A stretch of 64,000 nt of DNA. Origin: an uncultured Candidatus Entotheonella sp. Lineage in GTDB: Bacteria; Tectomicrobia; Entotheonellia; Entotheonellales; Entotheonellaceae. Both the position numbers and the translations under genes were made by a program. Location: assembly GCA_951828535.1 (NCBI GenBank), contig OX639990.1:421300-485299 (forward strand), in the 5' to 3' direction. Of the stretch, positions 18,807 through 26,230 are shown one piece after another; the first letter of the stretch is position 1; every line of letters begins with the position of its first letter. The notes under the pieces are model-generated. The model searched no databases. It had not been told where the DNA came from and worked only from the letters and a program-made list of their open reading frames with translations.

Positions 18807-19448
18807 TTATGGGATACCGTGCTCGGCTTTGTAGGCATCCCAGTTTTCCTTCAGCCACATGAATTCACCGAAGTCGGTGCGGTGCAGGAAGGGATTGTTG
18901 GCGCGCTCGTTGCCGATCGTCGAGAACCGCGCCGGGCCGTAATCGTGGCCGGGGTAAACCTCAACGGCGTCGTCCAAATTCATAATGACCTCGAACAGGC
19001 TGTGATGCTGCTTCTCGGCGCTGCTGCCCTGGAAGCCGGAGCCGCCGATGCAGCCGACGAACAGCGTGTCGCCGGTCATCAGCTTGCCGTTCACCAACAG
19101 GCAGATGGAATCCAGATAGTGGCCCGGCGTGAACAGCACCTTGACCGTATTGCTTCCCACCTGCACGGTGCTGCCGTGGTCCAGCCTGATGTCCGGGTTG
19201 ACACTGGCCTCTTTGTAGGCCGCCAGCTTGACGCCCTCGGTGTGAAATACGTCGTTGCCGGCCACGTGATCGTGGTGGGTGTGGGTATTGAAAATATGCG
19301 TCACCCGCAGGCCCAGGTCCTTGACGCGCGCCTCGAGCTTCGAGGTGTCGTAGCCAGGGTCCACGACCGCGCACGTGCGGCTCCCTTCGTCGCCGATCAG
19401 GTAGCTGAAATTGCGGTCGCCGCCCGCGTCAATCTGCTCAAAAATCAT
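18807..19448 (-). CDS. MBL-fold metallohydrolase (glyoxalase II / persulfide dioxygenase-like)
   Basis: 213 residues. The metal motif THTHHDHVAGN lies near residue 57, with further ligands in FTPGHYLDS, TGDTLFVG (bridging Asp) and YPGHDYG. The order and the short helical C-terminus (NPFLHRTDFGEFMWLKENWD) resemble glyoxalase II-like and ETHE1-type enzymes, so the substrate may be a glutathione thioester or persulfide. It lies between an 88-residue unknown gene and ispH. The specificity is not resolved. Confidence 0.85.
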   Translation of the reverse strand: MIFEQIDAGGDRNFSYLIGDEGSRTCAVVDPGYDTSKLEARVKDLGLRVTHIFNTHTHHDHVAGNDVFHTEGVKLAAYKEASVNPDIRLDHGSTVQVGSNTVKVLFTPGHYLDSICLLVNGKLMTGDTLFVGCIGGSGFQGSSAEKQHHSLFEVIMNLDDAVEVYPGHDYGPARFSTIGNERANNPFLHRTDFGEFMWLKENWDAYKAEHGIP

Positions 19449-19496
19449 GCTTCACTCCTTGCCATCGGCGACCGGCGCGTGCCAATCGCCGGGGGT

Positions 19497-19763
19497 TCAT
19501 GCCTCTAATTGCGCCTTGTCGGCCATGATGTCCTGCAGAAGGGCCTCGTAAACCGTATCCATGCTGCCCGGCAGCGTCTGTCGCAGATAGTTGATCATGT
19601 GGATTTTGAAACGGTCGTCTTGGAGGGGGTATTGCGCCAGCAGAGTGCGCGCTTTGGCGTAAATCTGCGGGCCGTTGATGGCCAGCCGGGTGAGGTAGGC
19701 GGCCGCGACGGCCGGCCGGAGTTGCTGCAGCGCCTGCCGGGTATGGGTCCATTGCTTCGCCAT
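19497..19763 (-). CDS. Small conserved-looking protein, unknown function (88 aa)
   Basis: 88 residues, mostly helical in appearance, with no signal peptide and no membrane segment (KQWTHTRQALQQLRPAVAAA, DDRFKIHMINYLRQTLPGS). AAGGAATC lies about 7 bases upstream of the ATG. It is the first gene of a minus-strand group with the MBL hydrolase (48 bases downstream) and ispH. No family recognised; the tidy site, codon use and operon position are the reason to call it real. Confidence 0.65.
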   Translation of the reverse strand: MAKQWTHTRQALQQLRPAVAAAYLTRLAINGPQIYAKARTLLAQYPLQDDRFKIHMINYLRQTLPGSMDTVYEALLQDIMADKAQLEA

Positions 19764-19932
19764 GACGTGATTCCTTCGCTTTGCAGCCCTTGGGTCTGCC
19801 CTCTAATAGCTGTCAGGCCGTATTGTAGTCCACCGGCCCTTGTGCTACAACAAGCGCCCAAGCCCGTTTGGTGCAAGGGCAACAGTCTCATTGTCGACGA
19901 ACCTAATCGCAAGGGATGAGGAGAGTGGGAAC

Positions 19933-20994
19933 ATGAGAAGCATCGGCAAAATGTCACTGATCTCCGTAGTGGTCGTCCTGTTCGTGGCTGGCTCGATTCC
20001 TGGCAGTGTGTTGGCCGGCAACAACCCGGTGGATGAAAGCTGGTGGCCGAGTGAATTTGGGCCCGAGGATGAAGCGGGCGCGGTCAATTACATCACCCCG
20101 GAAAAAAGGGTTGCGGCAGCGCAGCTTGTGAAGAAGGGGATGACCGCCACGCTGGGCATGCCTTACTACAACGGCATGCCCTTGGTACCCGGTCGTACGT
20201 TCGCCCTTAGCATTCCCGGCGGCGGTACCCCCACCCATGGTCCGTTCAGTTGGCCCGGCGACAACTACGACATGACCTTTATGGACGAGATTTTGACCGC
20301 GGAAATCGGCCAGGTCGGTTCGCAGTGGGATGGTCTGGGACACCCATTGATCCGTGTGCAAGGCGTCTCGGGGTGGGAAGATGGCAACTATTTCTATAAT
20401 CGGTTCCGACTGGAAGACGTTGGCAATCCGCGCGGTTTGAAAAAGGTTGGCACCGAGCACGTGGCCCAAGTCGGTTTTTTTACCCGCGGCATCCTGATTG
20501 ACGTCGCGGCCTTAAAAGGTACCAATCGCTTGGAAAAGGGCTATGCCGTCACCATGGCGGATTACCGAGCTGCTCTTGAGGCGCAGGGCATTGACGACGC
20601 GGATGTAGGCGATGTGGTGCTGGTTCGCACTGGCTGGAACAGCCTGTGGAAAGATTACAACGCGCCGGCCGCCGAGCGCGCGGCAAATAACGCTGAACAC
20701 GGCTCTGGCGAGCCCGGACTGAGCCCGGAAGTTTGCGACCACTTGGCCGACAAAAAGATCGCCATGGTTGGTTCTGACACCTGGGCCTTGGAGGTCATCG
20801 GACCCAACATCCAGACCGATTCCGCCGCCTATTGCCACATGAATCTTATCGTCCGGCGCGGCATTACCAACTTTGAAAACCTCGACCTGGACGTTCTGTC
20901 CCAGGCACAAGCCTACGAGTTCCTGTTTACCTGGTCACCGCTCAAGCTCATCGGTGCCACGGGTTCTCCGGGCAATCCGATAGCGGCCTGGTAA
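19933..20994 (+). CDS. Secreted cyclase-family protein (kynurenine formamidase-like fold)
   Basis: 353 residues with a cleavable signal peptide (SLISVVVVLFVAGSIPGSVLAG). The family metal site is in GSQWDGLGHP, a variant of the HxGTHxDxxxH motif, and the other conserved blocks are present (ILIDVAALKG, DVGDVVLVRTGWNSLW, AMVGSDTWALEV). Members hydrolyse amides or lactone-like rings using Mn or Zn; this one would act outside the cytoplasm. The start at 19933 has GAGGAG upstream. The first residue of the usual metal motif is replaced, so activity should not be assumed. Confidence 0.82.
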   Translation: MRSIGKMSLISVVVVLFVAGSIPGSVLAGNNPVDESWWPSEFGPEDEAGAVNYITPEKRVAAAQLVKKGMTATLGMPYYNGMPLVPGRTFALSIPGGGTPTHGPFSWPGDNYDMTFMDEILTAEIGQVGSQWDGLGHPLIRVQGVSGWEDGNYFYNRFRLEDVGNPRGLKKVGTEHVAQVGFFTRGILIDVAALKGTNRLEKGYAVTMADYRAALEAQGIDDADVGDVVLVRTGWNSLWKDYNAPAAERAANNAEHGSGEPGLSPEVCDHLADKKIAMVGSDTWALEVIGPNIQTDSAAYCHMNLIVRRGITNFENLDLDVLSQAQAYEFLFTWSPLKLIGATGSPGNPIAAW

Positions 20995-21011
20995 AATAAC
21001 AACTTCATTCC

Positions 21012-21035
21012 GGAGCCGGTGTGCCAACCGGCTCC
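21012..21035 (+). terminator. Hairpin between cyclase and dioxygenase genes
   Basis: GGAGCCGGT, loop GTGCCA, ACCGGCTCC: a perfect 9-bp stem 17 bases after the cyclase stop. No T-run follows, so it is a terminator-like or processing hairpin rather than a canonical intrinsic terminator. Confidence 0.5.
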
Positions 21036-21085
21036 GCTCTGATGTGACCCATAGACGTATAGAATAGAGTTAAGAGGGTATTCTT

Positions 21086-21892
21086 ATGCAACTTACCGAC
21101 GCACAAATGGCCGAGTTCCACGAACAGGGTTATCTGTTTTTGCCCGGTCGATTTACGTCTGAAGAGATTGCTCCTTTGCGGACCGAGGCCGAGCGGCTGT
21201 TCGGGCTGCAGCGCGAAGAGGTGTGGCGCGAGACCAGCGGCGCGCCTCGCACGGCATTCGCGGCGCACACGTACAGCGAGGGGTTCCGACGCCTTGGCCG
21301 GCACCCGCGATTGGTAGAGCCGGTCATGCAGCTTCTTGGCGGCCAAGTCTATATGCATCAATACAAGGTTAATGCCAAGGCGGCCTTTGACGGCGAGGTT
21401 TGGCAGTGGCACCAGGATTACGGGGTGTGGCAGCGCGACGACGAGATGCCGGAACCGCGGGCGATGAATATCGCCCTGTTCCTTGAAGAGGTGACGCCGG
21501 CCAACGGGCCGTTGCTGTTCATCCCCAAAAGCCACAAGCGTGGCGTGCTGGCCGCCGGGCATGACCTTCAGGGCACCAGCTATCCGCTGTGGACGCTGGA
21601 CCGCGAAACCATCGCGCGGCTGGCGGATGAGGGTGGCATCGTGGCGCCGACCGGACCGCCGGGGGACGTCGTGCTGTTTCACGGCAATCTGGTCCACGCC
21701 AGCCCGCCGAACATAAGCCCGTGGCGGCGCGCCATCGTGTATCTCAGTCTGTGCGAGGTGAACAACCACATCCGCCGATTCAAACGTCCCGGGTTTATCG
21801 CCCACCGGGATTTCACGCCCATCGAACCTCTCGCGGACGACTGCCTGCTGGAATTGGCTGAGCAGGAGAGCGCCCAGCCAGCCCCGGGATAG
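21086..21892 (+). CDS. Phytanoyl-CoA dioxygenase family (PhyH) Fe(II)/2-oxoglutarate oxygenase
   Basis: 268 residues. The iron ligands are visible as H-x-D in WQWHQDYGVW and the distal His in LFHGNLVHASPPN. The 2-oxoglutarate anchoring Arg is likely in SPWRRAIVYLS. It hydroxylates a small molecule; the family includes ectoine hydroxylase and many secondary-metabolite enzymes. It is cytoplasmic, with no signal peptide. The start has AAGAGGG about 8 bases upstream. Only two bases separate its stop from the next gene, so it forms a unit with the SAF oxidoreductase and the epimerase. Confidence 0.88.
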   Translation: MQLTDAQMAEFHEQGYLFLPGRFTSEEIAPLRTEAERLFGLQREEVWRETSGAPRTAFAAHTYSEGFRRLGRHPRLVEPVMQLLGGQVYMHQYKVNAKAAFDGEVWQWHQDYGVWQRDDEMPEPRAMNIALFLEEVTPANGPLLFIPKSHKRGVLAAGHDLQGTSYPLWTLDRETIARLADEGGIVAPTGPPGDVVLFHGNLVHASPPNISPWRRAIVYLSLCEVNNHIRRFKRPGFIAHRDFTPIEPLADDCLLELAEQESAQPAPG

Positions 21893-21894
21893 CC

Positions 21895-23241
21895 ATGAGC
21901 CTGAATCAGCTATTGCAGCAGCGATTACGGGACAAGGGACCCGTGCGTGTCGGCCTGATCGGTGCCGGCAAGTTCGGCTCGATGTTTCTGTCGCAGGTGC
22001 CGACCACCCAGGGGTTGGAGGTCAGCGTCATTGCCGACCTCGACCCCCAGCGGGCGCGGGACGTCTGTGCCGCGGTCGGCTGGGAGCCGGAGCGCGTTGC
22101 GTGCACCCGCTTCGTGGAAGATGGCGGTACGCTGATCGGGGCGAACGATGTTGACGTGGTTGTCGAGGCGACGGGACATCCCCCCGCCGGCGTCACGCAC
22201 GCCCGGCGCGCCGTGCGTGAGGGCAAGGACATCGTCATGGTGAACGTGGAGGCGGACGTGCTGGCCGGGCCATTGCTGGCGCGCGAAGCTGAGGCCGCCG
22301 GCATCGTGTACTCGATGGCCTACGGCGATCAGCCGGCCCTGACCTGCGAGCTCGTGGACTGGGGTCGCCTGTGCGGCTTCGAGGTGGCGGCGGCGGGGAA
22401 GGGCACCCAGTACTTGCCGGTCTATCACGCCTCGACGCCGGCCACGGTGTGGGACTACTACGGCCTGACCGCCGCCCAGGCCGAGGCGGCACGCATGAAT
22501 TCGCAAATGTTCAACTCCTTCCTTGATGGCACCAAGTCGGCCATCGAAATGGCGGCCATTGGCAACGCCACCGGCTTGACGCCGGCGCCCGGCGGCTTGG
22601 CGTTCCCGCCGTGTGGCACCGACGACCTGCCGCACGTCATGCGGCCTGTCGAGGATGGCGGTTTGCTGCATCACAAGGGACAGGTGGAAGTCGTTTCATC
22701 CCTGGAACGCGATGGCCGACCCGTATTTCGAGACCTGCGCTGGGGCGTATACGTGGTGTTCGAAGCGCCGAATGCCTACGCCGCGGACTGTTTCGAGAAG
22801 TACGGCCTCATCACCGATGACACGGGGCGCTATGCCGCCATGTACAAGCCGTATCATCTGATCGGCCTGGAGTTGAACGTGTCCATCTTCTCGGCGGCCC
22901 TGCGCCGCGAGCCGACCGGCTGCATGACGGGCTTCCGCGGCGACGTGGTGGCGACGGCAAAGCGGCAACTCTCGGCTGGCGAGGTACTGGACGGCGAGGG
23001 CGGCTACACCGTGTGGGGTAGGTTGATGACGGCGCGCGACAGCCTGACGCTTGGCGGTCTACCCATTGGCTTAGCACACGGCGTTACCCTGAAGCGCGAC
23101 GTGGCGTCCGGTTCGCCGGTGTGCTGGCAGGACGTCACGCTGCCGGACACCTTTGAGGCCCTGGAAGCGCGGCAATCCATGGAACGCGCCTTCAAGGCGG
23201 AGTGGCGCCTGCCGGAAATCTCCGTCGAGGCGGCTGAGTGA
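21895..23241 (+). CDS. NAD(P)-dependent oxidoreductase with C-terminal SAF-like domain
   Basis: 448 residues. The N-terminal homoserine-dehydrogenase-like Rossmann domain begins VRVGLIGAGKFGSMFLSQ, continues VIADLDPQRARDV and DVVVEATGHPPAG and retains the MVNVEADVLAGPLLA block. The C-terminal 100 residues (RQLSAGEVLDGEGGYTVWG) resemble a SAF domain. Such proteins are often annotated as homoserine dehydrogenase but lack its catalytic domain; several act on sugar acids. The product therefore cannot be named. It starts 3 bases after the dioxygenase and its TGA overlaps the GTG of the epimerase. Confidence 0.8.
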   Translation: MSLNQLLQQRLRDKGPVRVGLIGAGKFGSMFLSQVPTTQGLEVSVIADLDPQRARDVCAAVGWEPERVACTRFVEDGGTLIGANDVDVVVEATGHPPAGVTHARRAVREGKDIVMVNVEADVLAGPLLAREAEAAGIVYSMAYGDQPALTCELVDWGRLCGFEVAAAGKGTQYLPVYHASTPATVWDYYGLTAAQAEAARMNSQMFNSFLDGTKSAIEMAAIGNATGLTPAPGGLAFPPCGTDDLPHVMRPVEDGGLLHHKGQVEVVSSLERDGRPVFRDLRWGVYVVFEAPNAYAADCFEKYGLITDDTGRYAAMYKPYHLIGLELNVSIFSAALRREPTGCMTGFRGDVVATAKRQLSAGEVLDGEGGYTVWGRLMTARDSLTLGGLPIGLAHGVTLKRDVASGSPVCWQDVTLPDTFEALEARQSMERAFKAEWRLPEISVEAAE

Positions 23242-24170
23242 AGGTTCTGGTAACGGGCGGTGCCGGGTTTATCGGTTCGCACCTCGTTGACCGGCTGATC
23301 GCGGATGGCCACGAGGCCATTGTCGTCGACGATTTGTCTTCCGGCTGTGCGGCGCATGTTCACCCGCAGGCGGCGTTTTACGGAACGGATATTCGCGACA
23401 GCCAAGCGCTGAGCGACATTTTGACCCACGAAAGACCGCAGGTTGTATTCCACCATGGGGCGCAAGTGAGTGTCCGGCATTCTGTGGCCAACCCCGCACA
23501 CGACGCGTCGGTCAACGTCATCGGCCTGCTCAATCTTCTGGAAGCCTGCCAGCATCACAGGGTTGAACGCCTCGTTTTCGCCTCCAGCGGCGGCGCCATC
23601 TACGGCGAGCAGGAAACATTTCCGGCGAACGAGACCCATACCCTGCAACCCGTCTCCCCCTACGGCGTCGCCAAGCTGGCCTGCGAGCACTATCTGCGGT
23701 GTTTCCACTCTATCCACGGCCTGTCATACGCAACACTGCGATACGCCAACGTCTACGGTCCACGGCAGAGCAGCCGCGGCGAGTCCGGGGTTATCGCCCT
23801 GTTTGCGGATCGGTTGCTGCGCGGCGAGCCCGTGTGTATCAATGGTGACGGCTACCAGACGCGCGATTTTGTATACGTTGACGACGTGGTTGAAGCCAAC
23901 ATTCTCGCCATGCAGTCGAACGCCCACGGGGCCTTCAACGTCGGCACCGGCGTGGAGACGTCCATAAACGACATCTTCGTCCACCTCAAAGGGTTTACCC
24001 GTAGCGCAGCCCATCCTGAATACACACCGGCCAAAGCGGGTGAGCAGCGTCGCAGCGTTCTGGATATCAATCGGATTACGCGCCAATTGGATTGGCGGCC
24101 GCGAACGGCCCTGGCGGACGGCTTGGCGCGGACGACGGTGTATTTCGGATCAAGGAGGGAACATGGCTGA
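23238..24170 (+). CDS. NAD-dependent epimerase/dehydratase (GalE-like)
   Basis: Extended short-chain dehydrogenase, 310 residues. The NAD site is VTGGAGFIGSHLVDRL. The catalytic residues are Ser/Thr in FASSGGAIYG and the Tyr/Lys pair in SPYGVAKLACE. RYANVYGPRQ and RDFVYVDDVVEAN are typical of UDP-glucose 4-epimerases and nucleotide-sugar dehydratases. The GTG start overlaps the preceding stop by 4 bases (GTGA). As third gene of the dioxygenase unit it points to modification of a sugar or sugar-like compound. The substrate is uncertain. Confidence 0.88.
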   Translation: MKVLVTGGAGFIGSHLVDRLIADGHEAIVVDDLSSGCAAHVHPQAAFYGTDIRDSQALSDILTHERPQVVFHHGAQVSVRHSVANPAHDASVNVIGLLNLLEACQHHRVERLVFASSGGAIYGEQETFPANETHTLQPVSPYGVAKLACEHYLRCFHSIHGLSYATLRYANVYGPRQSSRGESGVIALFADRLLRGEPVCINGDGYQTRDFVYVDDVVEANILAMQSNAHGAFNVGTGVETSINDIFVHLKGFTRSAAHPEYTPAKAGEQRRSVLDINRITRQLDWRPRTALADGLARTTVYFGSRREHG

Positions 24171-24195
24171 CAAGTTGTCAGACGCGTCTTGCTAA
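24163..24195 (+). other. Strong ribosome site with 10-codon frame and palindrome
   Basis: AAGGAGGG, GAAC and an ATG at 24163 inside the epimerase 3' end open the frame MADKLSDASC-stop. The first codons contain the perfect palindrome CTGACAA-G-TTGTCAG (24167-24181). It could be the start of a lost downstream gene or a leader/operator. The following 180 bases to the aldo/keto reductase show no gene. Confidence 0.35.
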
Positions 24196-24376
24196 CTCGG
24201 CGCCCGTTCCCAAGCCTGGGCCTACGATTGATCTGGCGTTACCGGGCGTCCTGGGAGTGCCTTGCACGCCTCCTTGGCGATGCCGCATAATGGCCGGAGT
24301 TTTCAAACCGACCCTGAGGTTGTCTCCACAATTTCGCTTCTCGTTGTCTTAAAACTCGTGTGGTGAGGAGTTAACT

Positions 24377-25627
24377 ATGCCGTCCCTCGATGGTGACAAA
24401 TCTGTAGGTGTTGAGCGTCGAACCTTCCTGCAACAGCTCGCCCTCGGCGGCGTGGCGCTTGGCGCCGCCTCCGGGTTGACTGCGGCGGCTCCGGAGACGT
24501 TGCACGCGGCCGCCGCGATCAAGCGGCACAAACGGCTGGGTACGACCGATATTCGCATGGCGGATATCAGCTTCGGCGGCTCGCGGCTGCGCGGTGACGG
24601 TAACCTGGTGTATTACGCCTTGGACAAAGGCATCAACTACTTTGATACGGCCGAGAGCTACACCGGCGGCAACTCCGAAACCATCATCGGTCAGGCGCTC
24701 CAGGGCAAGCGCGACCAGGTTTACATTGCCAGCAAGGGCGGTTTCGGTCCGCACGTCCGGCAGGGGCAAATGATGCACACCCTGGAGGGCAGCCTCCGGC
24801 GCCTGCGCACCGATTACATCGATGTCTATTTCACCCATGCCGTGAACGATTTAAGGCGCGTGCAGAATCCCGAATTCCACGCCTTTACCGAACGCGCCAA
24901 GGAGCAGGGCAAGATTCGCTACGTTGGCCTTTCCGGCCACGGCGGCCGGCTTATCGAGTGCCTGGATGCCGCCATTGACAGCGGCAAGTTCGACGTGATG
25001 CTGGTGGCGTACAACTTCGGCCAGGACCCGTCGTTTGTACAGCGGCTGACGCGCCGGTTCGACTTTATCGCGGTGAATCCGGACCTGCCGCGCGTGCTGC
25101 GCAAGGCCAAGGCGGCAGGTATGGGCGTCATTGCCATGAAAACGCTGCGCGGCGCCAAGCTGAACGACATGGAACCTTACCAGAAGGACGGCGCCACGTT
25201 CTCCCAGGCCGCTTTTCGCTGGGTGCTGACGAACGACGACGTTGACGCCTTGATCGTCACCATGCGTTCGCCCCGTGACATCGACGAATTTCTCGTTGCT
25301 TCCGGCGGCACCAAGGTGACGCGCCGCGACGTGGACCTGCTTGAGCGATACGTGACCCTGAATGACGGCACCTATTGCCGTCCGCTGTGCGACGCCTGTG
25401 AGTCGTCGTGCCCGGAGAACGTGCAGATTGCCGACGTGCTGCGCCACAAAATGTACTTCGAGGATTACGGCGCCGAGCGCATGGCGATGGAGGGTTACGC
25501 CAAACTGGCGCACAACGCCGCCGCCTGTGCCGAGTGTACGCACCAACGCTGCCTCGGGTCGTGCCCCTACGGCTTGTCCGTTCCCGAGTTGACGCGTCAG
25601 GCGCATCGCCTGCTGCACTGGGGTTGA
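24377..25627 (+). CDS. Tat-exported aldo/keto reductase with C-terminal 4Fe-4S domain
   Basis: 416 residues. A twin-arginine leader (VERRTFLQQLALGGVALGAA) precedes an aldo/keto reductase barrel. Barrel features are the catalytic Asp/Tyr in INYFDTAESY, the Lys in YIASKGG and the His in YFTHAVND. The C-terminus has two Cys clusters, CRPLCDACESSCP and CAECTHQRCLGSCP, the ferredoxin-like end of Fe-S aldo/keto reductases. Tat export fits a cofactor-loaded periplasmic enzyme. The start at 24377 has GAGGAG upstream. The electron partner is unknown. Most aldo/keto reductases are cytosolic, so the leader is notable. Confidence 0.87.
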   Translation: MPSLDGDKSVGVERRTFLQQLALGGVALGAASGLTAAAPETLHAAAAIKRHKRLGTTDIRMADISFGGSRLRGDGNLVYYALDKGINYFDTAESYTGGNSETIIGQALQGKRDQVYIASKGGFGPHVRQGQMMHTLEGSLRRLRTDYIDVYFTHAVNDLRRVQNPEFHAFTERAKEQGKIRYVGLSGHGGRLIECLDAAIDSGKFDVMLVAYNFGQDPSFVQRLTRRFDFIAVNPDLPRVLRKAKAAGMGVIAMKTLRGAKLNDMEPYQKDGATFSQAAFRWVLTNDDVDALIVTMRSPRDIDEFLVASGGTKVTRRDVDLLERYVTLNDGTYCRPLCDACESSCPENVQIADVLRHKMYFEDYGAERMAMEGYAKLAHNAAACAECTHQRCLGSCPYGLSVPELTRQAHRLLHWG

Positions 25628-25834
25628 GCGCCAGGTGAGACGGCTTGCGGCAGGGCACCTGCAGCGGCGCGCAACGGGAATATCTCGGCTCATGGTCTCG
25701 GTAGGCTGGGCTTTACTGCCGAGCACGCTGTTCTGGGGCTCGACGGCGTTGGCGCAACCCGGCGCCAATCCGATGCGCGCCCCAAAATCCCCCCGTTCCC
25801 AAGCGCCCCTTGTTTCCAAATCGTCTTCCATTTC

Positions 25835-26114
25835 CGCCCGCGTGTTCGGATGCCTGCCTGCGCTTCTTTCAGACCGTCATTTCGCCGGTCGACGGGGCGA
25901 GTTCCGCCACGTACCCCACCAGCTCGCATAGCCACGGCAGGCCATCGCCAAGCACGGCGCGCTGCTGGGATTCGTTCTCACGGCGGAGCGGTTCATGCAC
26001 GAGGGCAACGAGCGGCTCGTGGCGCCCCGCATTCGCAAACACGGCAGATGGCGGATTTACGATCCAGTGGAGGCCAGCGACAGGTGGTGGCATCGATCGG
26101 ATGCGGAGAGGTGA
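25835..26114 (+). pseudogene. YidD-like (DUF37) protein, frameshifted
   Basis: Two adjoining frames together read as a YidD-type membrane-insertion factor homologue. The first (ACLRFFQTVISPVDG, SATYPTSSH) has the SPxxGxxC-YPTCS pattern with the cysteines replaced. The second (IAKHGALLGFVLTAERFMHE, then VAPRIRKHGRWRIYDPVE) is the usual C-terminal half. The frame changes between 25928 and 25944. Real YidD genes lie next to rnpA and yidC; this is a stray, broken copy upstream of the methylase gene. Confidence 0.65.
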
Positions 26115-26230
26115 TTCGTGTTGAGCGCAAGGGATGTGTTGTATTGAGGTTCCGGCATGTGTCAACCCCAACGGCAAGTTTCCTTGGAGGGAAGGATGGT
26201 GTCGATAGCTCCTTCCCATCATGAGCAGGC

